A stretch of 37,473 nt of DNA from Spirochaeta sp. (lineage in GTDB: Bacteria > Spirochaetota > Spirochaetia > DSM-27196 > Alkalispirochaetaceae), in assembly GCA_007130865.1 (NCBI GenBank), contig SLRR01000143.1:1-37473 (forward strand), in the 5' to 3' direction. The notes under the pieces were generated by a model. That model was not told the origin of the DNA and did no database searches. It saw nothing but the letters and a program-made list of their open reading frames with translations. Made by a program: the position numbers and the translations under genes. Positions 22,895-31,630 of this stretch are shown in pieces (positions within the stretch are counted from its first letter, which is position 1; each line of letters begins with the position of its first letter).

Positions 22895-24957
22895 AAGCGG
22901 CCACCTTTACCGGTCGCTTCGAGTTCGTCGTGAATCGTCGCTGCCAATCTTTCACCGGATAAACCGTATGCGTTCGTAAGTTCGTCGTAGGTTGCGGAAT
23001 GAATGAATCGACGTTCTCCATGATGACCTCGAAGATTCCGTACAAGAACACGGGCGTTACGTCCCTCGAGCGAAACCTGTTCACGGATCGACTTCAGTAG
23101 AAGACCGTTGTTCTGTTCCGCCAGCACCAGAAAAACCGGCCGATCGAGAAGTGTGTCGATACCGTCCCGATCAAAGAAGGGCATATCCACGACACCGGTG
23201 GTAACTCCAGTCGCGTGTAGTCGCCGTCGCGCGTCCAACGCCTCGTAAACTCCTCGTCCACTGGTCACGATGACCACTGATTCCTCCTCCGATTCCGGAA
23301 CGGGACGGAACGATCTACCGGAAGAGAACTCGATTTCACCAGGATACAACACAGCTGCCGGAGCCCGAAGCACACGTGCGTACACAAGCCCACGATTGCC
23401 CTCCATGATCCACCGAATGAAGGCACGGAGTAGATTCGGGCAGGAGATATCAACGATGGTTAAATGTGCAATCTCAGAAAACAGTAACGCATCGTCGTTA
23501 CCCATATGGGTTGCCCCGTTTGTTCGTGTCTCCAGATTGGAGGCGGTGGCGAGAAAGACCATGTCGAGATTGTGACCTTCCGAGAGCCATAATCCGGACT
23601 CTATCGCTTCCAGGCGCTCCTGATAGCCGATCGCTATCCTGCGCATGACACGCCAGTCGAAAAACGGGCAGAACGTGCTTACCCAGACGTTGTACCCGAG
23701 GGCAGCCCAGGCTTCACCGATGGAGATCATGTTGGATTCCGCCACACCGACGTTGAACGCTTTGAACGAGTCCACCGCGGCGAGTCCCGGTTTGAGTCCG
23801 CTCGTAGAGGAGAGATCGGAATCAACGGTAACAACTTTCCCGGAACGACCGTACTCCTGCATGCACGATCGGATTACCCAGTCGGCGCTGTACTCTTTAC
23901 CTGGTTCGAGCAGGGGCAACCGTTCTATGTCAAAGGAGACTTCTTTGTTACGCGGTTCCGCCGGGCACGTAATTACGTTGGTATCGATTCGATCCAGCGT
24001 TCTCTTTTTTGCGTCGACCGCAAGTCCCATAAACCGGGCGTATTCAACCGCAGCCGCGACTTCGGTTGGGGGCATCATCTTCAAGCGGTTCAGAAACGCT
24101 TCTACCCGACTCGCACGACGTTCCCGCTGGCGTTCCAATTCTATCTCAACCAGGTCCGGTGAGATCGTCGTCTTGTGTGCTGCGCACCAGTCGGAGAACC
24201 CTCCCCACCCCTTCACCGATTCGCAGACGATCGCGGTGGGTCGCCCCCGTCTTGGTGCCCGTTTGAATTGATCCAGAGCTTCGCACACGCCTCGATAATC
24301 ACGAGCGTCGACGGTTACAGCGTTCCATCCAAAACTCGTGAACCAGGACGCGATATTCTTCATGGGAAATGCGAGAGCCCGGGGGTTATCCAACTGTCCC
24401 CCGTTATGGTCGATCAGGATACAGAGATTCTCCAGACCGGTCTGCCCGCTGTACATGACCGCTTCCCAGATCAGCCCGGACTGTAACTCTCCGTCGCCCA
24501 CAAGACAGTACACGTCAAAACGCTGTTCCAGGCTGCCGGCAAGCGCATATCCCTGCGCCACGGGCATTCCATGACCTTCCGGCCCGGTAGAAATCGGAAC
24601 TCCCGGCAGAATCGGCCCGGGGTGTCCGTTGAGGATACTCCCGAAGGAGCGGGAGTTGGTCAGTAGTGCACGATCGAAGTAACCCTTGTCGGCCATGATC
24701 GCGGCCAGGGTCGCTACCGCGTGTCCTTTGGAAAGGATAAACATATCCTGTCCGGCCCGTGTAGGATTCACCACGTCAAGGTTGATCGTACCACCGAAAT
24801 AGAGTGCAACCAGCGGAATCACCGCGGAAAAAGCCCCTCCCACGTGCAAACCCCGGTCCACCGCATCACGGCCCTGTTCCAGGACCATCTCCCGAATATC
24901 GGAGTCCTTTATCCTGAGAAGGCATTCTGCTGCAACACAGTCGATTTTGGATTTCAT
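22891..24957 (-). CDS. transketolase (thiamine diphosphate-dependent)
   Basis: A 688-residue single-chain transketolase that moves two-carbon ketol units between sugar phosphates. The N-terminal TPP domain shows LSKGHAVATLAAIMADKGYF and GDGELQSGLIWEAVMYSGQT with the metal-binding Asn downstream. The central Pyr domain has DSDLSSTSGLKPG and the catalytic Glu in NVGVAESNMISIGEA, followed by the C-terminal domain. It is somewhat longer than and divergent from housekeeping transketolases, and lies inside a dedicated sugar operon, so a special substrate (for example a branched or unusual ketose phosphate) is possible. It starts 3 bp after galM and overlaps DUF362 by 4 nt. Confidence 0.92.
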   Translation of the reverse strand: MKSKIDCVAAECLLRIKDSDIREMVLEQGRDAVDRGLHVGGAFSAVIPLVALYFGGTINLDVVNPTRAGQDMFILSKGHAVATLAAIMADKGYFDRALLTNSRSFGSILNGHPGPILPGVPISTGPEGHGMPVAQGYALAGSLEQRFDVYCLVGDGELQSGLIWEAVMYSGQTGLENLCILIDHNGGQLDNPRALAFPMKNIASWFTSFGWNAVTVDARDYRGVCEALDQFKRAPRRGRPTAIVCESVKGWGGFSDWCAAHKTTISPDLVEIELERQRERRASRVEAFLNRLKMMPPTEVAAAVEYARFMGLAVDAKKRTLDRIDTNVITCPAEPRNKEVSFDIERLPLLEPGKEYSADWVIRSCMQEYGRSGKVVTVDSDLSSTSGLKPGLAAVDSFKAFNVGVAESNMISIGEAWAALGYNVWVSTFCPFFDWRVMRRIAIGYQERLEAIESGLWLSEGHNLDMVFLATASNLETRTNGATHMGNDDALLFSEIAHLTIVDISCPNLLRAFIRWIMEGNRGLVYARVLRAPAAVLYPGEIEFSSGRSFRPVPESEEESVVIVTSGRGVYEALDARRRLHATGVTTGVVDMPFFDRDGIDTLLDRPVFLVLAEQNNGLLLKSIREQVSLEGRNARVLVRNLRGHHGERRFIHSATYDELTNAYGLSGERLAATIHDELEATGKGGRL

Positions 24958-24960
24958 ACA

Positions 24961-26022
24961 TTACCCTTCTTTGTCCTGGACAGTTAAGAACCGGAGAACG
25001 ATGTGATGCCGGTATACCTGCTCCGGTACGAGCGTTATCTCCGGACAAAACCCCTGATTGATCGAGTCCGGCGGATATTGCGGTTCAAGACACAGTCCTG
25101 CGTATCGTCGATACGGTGCACCGCCCCGCCCGATCAATCCATCAAGAAAGTTACCCGTATAGAACTGGGTTGCGGATTTCGTCGTCGCGATTTCGAGGAC
25201 GCGCCCGCTCGCTCCGCTCGTCAACGTGGCGATCCTGACGGGCTCCGCAGAAACGCTATTCTCTCCGTCGTAATCCCGTAGATAACAATGATCATACCCC
25301 CCCTGAACGAGCTCGAATCGTGAACCAATATCGGTCGGCCGGAGAAACGCCATCGGAGTGTTCTCCACGGAACGAATCTCGCCGGTGGGAATCAACGTCG
25401 AGTCTACCGGCAGGTACGCGGAACAATCCAGTTGCAGTTGGTGGTCGAGAATCGTTCCATCGTGTGAGTTGTTCAGATTCCAGTAGCAATGATTTGTAAG
25501 ATTCACCGGCGTCCGAGCACTGGTGGCGGCGGTAAACTCGATGTGTAACTCTGAAAGTTCCGTAAGCGTATATGCGACCTGTACCGTCAGTTCGCCGGGA
25601 TAACCCTGGTCACCGTCGTGACTCACCAGTGAAAAAGCCACCGTACTGCTCGATCCGGCGCTTTCCTCGTATCGCCATAAGCGTCGATGAAAGCCCTCCG
25701 TCCCTCCGTGTAAGTGATGAGGACCATTGTTGAGATCAAGTTGATACCGTCGGTCTGCGATGGAGAACCGGCCTCGGTCGATCCGGTTCGCACACCGGCC
25801 GATCGTCGCCCCGAGGTAGTCCCGATCGCTCATATAACGATCGATCGTATCAAATCCGAGCGTGACCTCCTCGATCGTTCCCGCACGGTCGGCTGTCCTG
25901 ATCGATTGAACGCGCGCGCCGTAGTCGATAAACGCAGCTTCCGTACCGTCGCGATTTTCCAGGATGTGCCGGTACACCGGAACGTTTTCAATCACTCCAA
26001 ATAGTTCGCTTCGTCTCGCCAT
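24961..26022 (-). CDS. galM: aldose 1-epimerase
   Basis: A 353-residue mutarotase that interconverts alpha and beta anomers of free aldoses. Catalytic His lies in VNLTNHCYWNLN and catalytic Glu in CLEPQYPPDSIN near the C-terminus. The beta-sandwich family length fits. It sits between the Gfo/Idh/MocA gene (28 bp) and transketolase (3 bp), which suggests the imported substrate is a free aldose whose anomer matters for the next enzyme. Confidence 0.93.
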   Translation of the reverse strand: MARRSELFGVIENVPVYRHILENRDGTEAAFIDYGARVQSIRTADRAGTIEEVTLGFDTIDRYMSDRDYLGATIGRCANRIDRGRFSIADRRYQLDLNNGPHHLHGGTEGFHRRLWRYEESAGSSSTVAFSLVSHDGDQGYPGELTVQVAYTLTELSELHIEFTAATSARTPVNLTNHCYWNLNNSHDGTILDHQLQLDCSAYLPVDSTLIPTGEIRSVENTPMAFLRPTDIGSRFELVQGGYDHCYLRDYDGENSVSAEPVRIATLTSGASGRVLEIATTKSATQFYTGNFLDGLIGRGGAPYRRYAGLCLEPQYPPDSINQGFCPEITLVPEQVYRHHIVLRFLTVQDKEG

Positions 26023-26050
26023 GGCACAGACCTCTATCGACCTACAGTAA

Positions 26051-27049
26051 TCAGTCGACCGTTATCGGAACACGGCGGCCCGACGCGATCGAGGTCTCAA
26101 CCGCTTCCAACGCCGTCTGAGCCCACAATGCGTCGGCCAGACCGGATACGGGTGTGCCGCTACCGTCACGGACGATCGCCAGGAACGCGTCAACCTCGTT
26201 CGTGATCGTGTCCTGGTATGCCGTATACGTATGTGAATGGGAAATACCTTTCTTCACCTCCACCCAGTCCTGGTACGTGTAGTGACCACATCCGGCTGTA
26301 CCGATCAGTTTCATGGTATATGTCCACGGTGCCGGGGAGAGATCATCCGCGGCAAAACTCACGTTAAGATGAGCGAGTCCGCCCGATTCCATACGGTAGA
26401 GAACCATCGCTAGGTCTTCCTTTTCAGGTTGCCCCCGGTGATTCCGGTTGGCCTTCATAGCCACCGTTTCTAACGGTCGCTGTCCGGTGCAATACATGAG
26501 TGTGTAAAGATTATGGGTGAGAAGCTGTCGGATCACACCGGGTAGTGTCGATGCCCGCTCGTCGCTGTGATAGATATTGTACAGCACGTAACAGGACACC
26601 AGGTCTCCCAGGTGACCGTCCATCATTAAACGTCGTGTTCTGGCCATCCCGGACTCGTAGATCATATTGTGTCCCGGAAAGCAGATTCGACCGGTACGTT
26701 CGGCGATCGAAATCATCTCCCGGATCTCTCTTGTATTCGCGCAAAGCGGTTTCTCCACGAGCACATCCTTACCGGCTTCCATCGCCAGTTTCGCGTATTC
26801 CAGGTGTGTTTCGAGATTCGTAAGTATAAAAACAGCATCTACTTCCGGATCCGATACCAGGGCGACGGGGGTCTCATAAACGCGGCATCCCTCCTCGTCC
26901 GCTCGTCGTTTTGCCGTGGATTGTGTACGATTCCAGAGTCCCACCAATCGCGCGTCACCGCGACGCGCGGCGAGCTGTATAGCCCGTCCGTGCAGGATCG
27001 ATACCTCGCCGCCGCCGATAAACGCAACCCCGATATTTTTCCTGTTCAT
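26051..27049 (-). CDS. Gfo/Idh/MocA-family oxidoreductase
   Basis: A 332-residue NAD(P)-dependent sugar oxidoreductase. The N-terminal Rossmann domain has VAFIGGGEVSILHGRA, and the catalytic lysine motif is EKPLCAN near residue 99. The C-terminal alpha/beta domain carries the substrate pocket. Family members oxidise or reduce sugars, inositols and sugar lactones. The ATG overlaps the preceding isomerase gene by 4 nt. Substrate unknown. Confidence 0.92.
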   Translation of the reverse strand: MNRKNIGVAFIGGGEVSILHGRAIQLAARRGDARLVGLWNRTQSTAKRRADEEGCRVYETPVALVSDPEVDAVFILTNLETHLEYAKLAMEAGKDVLVEKPLCANTREIREMISIAERTGRICFPGHNMIYESGMARTRRLMMDGHLGDLVSCYVLYNIYHSDERASTLPGVIRQLLTHNLYTLMYCTGQRPLETVAMKANRNHRGQPEKEDLAMVLYRMESGGLAHLNVSFAADDLSPAPWTYTMKLIGTAGCGHYTYQDWVEVKKGISHSHTYTAYQDTITNEVDAFLAIVRDGSGTPVSGLADALWAQTALEAVETSIASGRRVPITVD

Positions 27050-27681
27050 AGACTCACTCCCTGTTTAACTAAAGCTGCTCTCAATTCCGCGTCCGAGGAC
27101 ACGGACTCTTTCACCAGGTCCCGAACACCGGGAAAACTCATCGCATCCTGCACGATCTCGTTGGATAATCGCGTCACGATTTCTGAAAAGGATCGATGCG
27201 TTGCCCGGGAGACCTCTATGAGCGCTTCCCGGGATCGTTTTTGCGGCTCCGCCCGTTCCGGAGGAAATCCCGCGCCGAAGGGTGAGACGAATAACCGCTC
27301 AAAAATAAAGCGCAGGTTTACGTCTGCAGCCCAGCCGTACCCCTGGTTCAAGGCGAGGGAAATACAGTTTCCACCGTTGATACGTGCAAAGAGCATCGCG
27401 TCCAGGGGAGTAAGAATGTGCCCGCAGAATACTCCCGGATACTGCATGACGGAGTTCAGGTAACCCTGACCGGTTCCGCACCCTCCGATTACGAAATCTA
27501 CTCTGTCGATGTTCAGCAGCAGCGCCGTGAGAAATCCCGTGTGTGTATACTGAAGCTCCGGTTTGCCGCCTTTCTGTCGCATACCCGCGTTGATTATGTC
27601 GTGTCCCAGGCCGTCAAGAGCGCTGAGAATATGGGCATTTTTGTCACCGGCACTGGTTTCGTTTATTACAGCGATCCTCAT
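27046..27681 (-). CDS. RpiB/LacAB-like isomerase, long form
   Basis: A 211-residue protein. The first 130 residues follow the RpiB fold (MRIAVINETSAGDKNAHIL, then GGCGTGQGYLNSVMQYPGVF with the active-site Cys). About 75 extra C-terminal residues (ERAEPQKRSREALIEVSRAT…) are absent from the short isomerase in the polyol operon. It probably interconverts an aldose and a ketose or their phosphates. It overlaps the permease and oxidoreductase genes by 4 nt each. A distinct substrate from ribose 5-phosphate is likely. Confidence 0.87.
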   Translation of the reverse strand: MRIAVINETSAGDKNAHILSALDGLGHDIINAGMRQKGGKPELQYTHTGFLTALLLNIDRVDFVIGGCGTGQGYLNSVMQYPGVFCGHILTPLDAMLFARINGGNCISLALNQGYGWAADVNLRFIFERLFVSPFGAGFPPERAEPQKRSREALIEVSRATHRSFSEIVTRLSNEIVQDAMSFPGVRDLVKESVSSDAELRAALVKQGVSL

Positions 27682-28715
27682 CCCGTAACCCTCATGCCGG
27701 ACCGTATCTGCTCCCGGGTTTCTGCGATCCTCATGCGAGCACGAACGGTTTTTATCAGTGAGTCCGCGCCTACCCCTACCAGAATCACGCCTCCTACCAC
27801 GGCAAATTCCAGAGTCGTTGCAATTCCGATGATGTTGATAGCGTTATACAGAACCCTGACGATAGCGGTCCCCACGATTACACCAGTTATGTTTCCTTCG
27901 CCTCCCTGCAGACTCACGCCACCGACGACGCATCCGGCAATCGCGTAGAGCTCGTACATCTGCCCCGCCGTAGAAGGTTGAACGGTATTCAAGTCCAGAG
28001 AGAAGAGAATCCCCGCCAACGCCGCGCACACGGTGGAAATCGTATACGCGACGATCGTCATCAGGTCGGTATCGATACCGCTGAAACGCGCCGCCCGCTC
28101 ATTCCGACCGAGTGCAAGGATGTACCGGCCGTAGATCGTTCGATTCAGGAAGACCGCCAGCAGGATCCCCACGAACACAAGGATTACAAACGGCATCGGT
28201 ACCGACCAGTTGCTGATAAAGGGAGGCACCGTCGCGCCGGGCCAGAACGCCGAGGGTATGCGGCCGTTTGCGAGGAACCGCAGGTTCCGGAATCCGTGGC
28301 CGTAACCCTGGGTTATGTCGTTCATCGAGAAACGGGCGAGTCCTCGATAAATGAACAATCCGCAAAGCGTGACGATGAACGGTGCCATCTTCAGTTTGGT
28401 GATCAGAAGCCCATGAGCAACCCCCATCGCCAGTGCGATGAGCAAACAGATCAGCATCACCGTGACGATCGGCATTCCTCGTACAGCCAGCAGGTGAGCG
28501 CTGGTAGCTCCTACCAAACCGACTATGGATCCGACGGAAAGATCTATACCACCAGTCATAATCGGGAATGCAACTCCCAGGCTGATCAATCCGAACAATC
28601 CGGTCCATCTCAGAACATTTCTCAAATTGTAGGGCGTCAGAAAGTTACGGTCGATTATTGTCGTGATTACCATAACGGTAATCAGCAACACCGTAATTCC
28701 GGCGATTCTTTTCAT
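27678..28715 (-). CDS. ribose-type ABC importer permease (RbsC-like)
   Basis: A membrane permease of 345 residues (CUT2 family, BPD_transp_2) with the signature MTGGIDLSVGSIVGLVG and the conserved QPSTAGQMYELYAIAGCVVG segment. A homodimer would form the channel with the two-domain ATPase encoded just upstream (4-nt overlap). It is clearly paralogous to the orphan permease at 34835-35872; long stretches such as VLRWTGLFG, VPMPF and YELYAIAGCVVGG are shared. Confidence 0.95.
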   Translation of the reverse strand: MKRIAGITVLLITVMVITTIIDRNFLTPYNLRNVLRWTGLFGLISLGVAFPIMTGGIDLSVGSIVGLVGATSAHLLAVRGMPIVTVMLICLLIALAMGVAHGLLITKLKMAPFIVTLCGLFIYRGLARFSMNDITQGYGHGFRNLRFLANGRIPSAFWPGATVPPFISNWSVPMPFVILVFVGILLAVFLNRTIYGRYILALGRNERAARFSGIDTDLMTIVAYTISTVCAALAGILFSLDLNTVQPSTAGQMYELYAIAGCVVGGVSLQGGEGNITGVIVGTAIVRVLYNAINIIGIATTLEFAVVGGVILVGVGADSLIKTVRARMRIAETREQIRSGMRVTG

Positions 28716-30250
28716 GACGGTATCCCTCCCGTAGCGAGAGTCATAATCGCTTCTTCACTGAACTCGTCGGGCCGCAACTCTCCTTCAATCCGACCTTCAT
28801 GCATAACGGCGATTCGATCGGCGATACCGAGAACCTCATGCATCTCGCTCGAGACTACGAGCATTGCCACACCTTTATGTGCGAGATTTCTCATAAGGCG
28901 ATATACCTCTTCTTTTGCGACCACATCGATACCGCGAGTCGGTTCATCCAGGAGGAGAACCTTCGGATTCAAAGACAACCATTTGGCCAGAACCGCTTTC
29001 TGTTGGTTTCCGCCCGACAACGTCTCCACAATCTGTTGAACACTGTGCGACCGTATCGAGAGACGTCTCACCATATCCTCCGAGACGCGGGCCATTTCGC
29101 GGAAGTCCATGAAGCCGATTCTCTGGTACCGGGGTAATCCGGGCAGAGTGATGTTTTCGTCGAGCGCCATTTCCAGGATCAAACCGTTCTGTTTGCGGTC
29201 TTCCGGGACCAGGCCGATGCCGGCATGAATCGCTTCCCAGGCGGTGCGGATAGAAAGCCTCTTTCCGTCCAGCCACACCGAGCCGGCAACCGCTTCTTCA
29301 ATACCGAAGACAGCATGAAGAAGCTCTGTCCGTCCCGCACCGATTAATCCCGCAAGAACAAGTATCTCGCCACCGTTCACGGTGAGGCTGACTTTTTCCT
29401 TTGGAAAACGTTCGGTGATAATTCCTTCCAGACGAAAGAGCTCGTTTGTTGAGGGCGTGTGGTTGAGATCGTAATACTTCTCGATATCTCTCCCCACCAT
29501 GCACTTGATGATCCGCTCCGCGTCGGTCTCCTGTCGGGACAACTCACCAGCGTTCTTACCGTCCCGAAGTACGGTCACACGATCGGCGATTTCTTTTACC
29601 TCCCCCAGGCGGTGAGAGATATAGATTATCCCTACCCCCTGTCGACGAAGTTCATGCAACACGGTAAAGAGATTCTCCGTTTCCGTGGCACTGAGACTGC
29701 TCGTCGGTTCGTCCATGATCAGGATTCGCGCGTTCATGGACAGTGCCCGGGCTATCTCGATCATCTGTTGAGAACCGATCGACAGATCGTGGACGATCGT
29801 TTTCGGATCGATGTCCAGGCTGACCCGGCCCAGTACCTGGCGAGTTTCATCGTACAGCTTCCGTCGGTCGATCAACCCGGGTATCCCATGTATCCTCGGT
29901 TCTCGACCGAGGTAAACGTTCTCAGCCACGTCCAGGTTGTCCGAGAGGTTCAGTTCCTGGTGCACAAAGGCGATTCCCAACGCGGCAGCTCGCTGGACGT
30001 TGGGAACGGTGACTACTTCTCCGTCGACCCGGATTTCTCCATTATCCGGCTGATACACGCCTCCAGTGATCTTCATCAGAGTACTTTTACCGGCGCCGTT
30101 CTCTCCTACGACTGCGAGGATTTCGCCCCGATCGAGTGCGAGATCCACATCGGACAGCGCCCGGACTCCAGGGAAAACTTTCGAGATCGCTCGAAGCTCC
30201 AACAGGTGGGTTGCAGTGCTTGTTACGGTCGCTTGCTCTTGAGCCAACAT
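28712..30250 (-). CDS. ribose-type ABC importer ATPase (RbsA/MglA-like, two ABC domains)
   Basis: A 512-residue tandem ATPase. The first domain has Walker A GENGAGKS, Q-loop VHQELNLSDNL, LSIGSQQM signature and Walker B ILIMDEPTSSL. The second has the usual degenerate Walker A (GLIGAGRTEL), LSGGNQQK and VLLLDEPTRGID. The first domain is the closest visible relative of the ABC domain fused to the histidine kinase at 32955-34841. It follows the binding-protein gene by 91 bp and overlaps the permease by 4 nt. Confidence 0.95.
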   Translation of the reverse strand: MLAQEQATVTSTATHLLELRAISKVFPGVRALSDVDLALDRGEILAVVGENGAGKSTLMKITGGVYQPDNGEIRVDGEVVTVPNVQRAAALGIAFVHQELNLSDNLDVAENVYLGREPRIHGIPGLIDRRKLYDETRQVLGRVSLDIDPKTIVHDLSIGSQQMIEIARALSMNARILIMDEPTSSLSATETENLFTVLHELRRQGVGIIYISHRLGEVKEIADRVTVLRDGKNAGELSRQETDAERIIKCMVGRDIEKYYDLNHTPSTNELFRLEGIITERFPKEKVSLTVNGGEILVLAGLIGAGRTELLHAVFGIEEAVAGSVWLDGKRLSIRTAWEAIHAGIGLVPEDRKQNGLILEMALDENITLPGLPRYQRIGFMDFREMARVSEDMVRRLSIRSHSVQQIVETLSGGNQQKAVLAKWLSLNPKVLLLDEPTRGIDVVAKEEVYRLMRNLAHKGVAMLVVSSEMHEVLGIADRIAVMHEGRIEGELRPDEFSEEAIMTLATGGIPS

Positions 30251-30277
30251 CGTTGTTAAACCTCTTCAGAGTCGCCA

Positions 30278-30300
30278 CCGGGGGAGACAGCTCCTCCCGG
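30278..30300 (-). terminator. stable hairpin after binding-protein gene
   Basis: CCGGGGGAG (30278-30286) pairs with CTCCTCCCGG (30291-30300) through nine base pairs with one bulged T and an ACAG tetraloop. It lies in the 91-bp gap between the binding-protein stop and the ATPase start, the same position as the hairpin in the first ABC operon. No T-run follows, so it probably tunes relative expression or protects the binding-protein message. Confidence 0.55.
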
Positions 30301-30341
30301 CAGCAACGACAGTCATGTGGTCACTGATCTCGAAATCTTGG

Positions 30342-31397
30342 TTACTGTTCGAAGAACTCACCCACCGCCAGTTGAGACGCCAGCGTTCGGGCATAATCGT
30401 CCACTTCCACGTTCGTTATGAAACGGGCGGGTACGTCCACAAGTTTGTCCTGAGGTATGCCCGGATCCTGGCCCGTGGCAAGCATGGTAAGAAGTTCAAC
30501 GCTCTTACGACCATACTCGAAGGGGTTCTGAACTACGGTGCCCCGGACGTATCCGTCCCGGATACCCTGCAGAACGACTTCTTCCTCATCAAAACCGATG
30601 ATCTGGATCGCACCGAGCAGACCCGCGTCTTCGACTGCACTGATGATTGCGGGTGTATTGTAGCTCCACAGGCCGATCATCAGGTCTATGTCCGCCCCGT
30701 GGCGGACCAGTGAGTCCTCCACGTTAGCTTTTGCCCGACTCTCGTCACCTCCATCGGTTCGAGTATCGAGAATCGTCCAGGCACCGGCCGCTACACGGCC
30801 CGCCGGGGACGTTTGTCCAGGGAACGTACTGGAGAAGGGCTCTCCCTTGAGCTCGTCGATAATTCCCTGGCGTCGTTCGATCGCGTTCTGGGCGTCCATC
30901 CGACCGACGAAGAGCATCACATTCCCACCGTTCGGCAACGCTTCCCGTACTTTCTCGCCGGCGAGTCGCCCGGCAGCGTAATTGCTCATGCCCACGTATG
31001 CGCGACGAACGCTATCCGGTGCGTCGCTGTCAAACGTTACGACGGGGATGTCCGCACCGATGTCGTCGAGGAATGGTGTCATGTTTACCGGATCGATTAC
31101 GCTGATCGCAAGTCCATCAATCCCTCTGGCCATCATCGTTTCGATGAACCGAACCTGCTCCTCCAACGTCGCGCTCGGTGGTTTGTAAAACTCGACGTTT
31201 ACACCAAACTGCTGCTCAGCGCGGATAACGCCGGCATGCGCGTACGTCCAGAACGTATACGGTCCGTTAGAAACGAAGGCAACCGTTACCTGTCGATCCT
31301 CCGGAGCGGCGTCCCGTTCCCGTCCTCCACCGGCCCACAAGCCGGTTAGTGCGATCAAGGAAAGCACCAATACGAGCGCGAAAACCTTTTTTTTCAT
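30342..31397 (-). CDS. ribose-type ABC importer, periplasmic sugar-binding protein (RbsB-like)
   Basis: A sugar-binding protein of about 351 residues (Peripla_BP_4 type). The signal peptide begins MKKKVFALVLVLSLIALTGLWA and runs into GGGRERD, without a lipobox Cys. Binding-domain landmarks are VAFVSNGPYTFW, IDGLAISVIDP and the hinge-region IIGFDEEEVVLQGI. ATG 31397 has GGGGGA upstream; the frame to 31427 is unsupported. It is the first gene of the operon, about 56 nt from the predicted sigma-54 start. Confidence 0.94.
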   Translation of the reverse strand: MKKKVFALVLVLSLIALTGLWAGGGRERDAAPEDRQVTVAFVSNGPYTFWTYAHAGVIRAEQQFGVNVEFYKPPSATLEEQVRFIETMMARGIDGLAISVIDPVNMTPFLDDIGADIPVVTFDSDAPDSVRRAYVGMSNYAAGRLAGEKVREALPNGGNVMLFVGRMDAQNAIERRQGIIDELKGEPFSSTFPGQTSPAGRVAAGAWTILDTRTDGGDESRAKANVEDSLVRHGADIDLMIGLWSYNTPAIISAVEDAGLLGAIQIIGFDEEEVVLQGIRDGYVRGTVVQNPFEYGRKSVELLTMLATGQDPGIPQDKLVDVPARFITNVEVDDYARTLASQLAVGEFFEQ

Positions 31398-31463
31398 GGT
31401 TTCCCCCTTGCTAATTTTGCAGCCCACGCATCACGACGTGATTCGGGTTGCTGTAGTACTCAA

Positions 31464-31479
31464 TGCAACCATCGTGCCA
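31464..31479 (-). promoter_or_regulatory. sigma-54 promoter (-24/-12) of the ribose-type operon
   Basis: On the minus strand the sequence TGGCAC-GATGG-TTGCA (31479-31464) matches the full sigma-54 consensus TGGCAC-N5-TTGCW with no mismatch. Transcription would begin near 31453 and enter the binding-protein gene at 31397. An NtrC-type sigma-54 activator is encoded divergently 150 bp away. Two direct GCGCAA repeats exactly 20 bp apart (31485-31490 and 31505-31510) lie just upstream and could be activator contacts, though they are closer than usual. Confidence 0.8.
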
Positions 31480-31566
31480 ACAAAGCGCAACAGTCGTGGT
31501 AATCGCGCAAATCATTATCGGACAGGGTTTTACTACGGATGTGCCGCAAGGTACCGCTTTTTTTGT

Positions 31567-31595
31567 TTGACGACCGGTGTGTACGGATGTATTGT
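31567..31595 (+). promoter_or_regulatory. sigma-70-type promoter of the regulator-kinase operon
   Basis: TTGACG (31567-31572), a 17-bp spacer and TATTGT (31590-31595) form a plausible promoter. The expected start near 31602 lies downstream of the first in-frame ATG (31598) and supports translation from ATG 31631. Confidence 0.45.
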
Positions 31596-31630
31596 GAATG
31601 AACGATACGTCCGCAGCCTGTATAAAAACT

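Noticed and set aside
27978-29039. 353-codon plus-strand frame opposite the RbsC and RbsA genes
   Set aside because: Antisense shadow with abnormal composition (rich in Arg, His, Gln); the minus-strand genes are certain.
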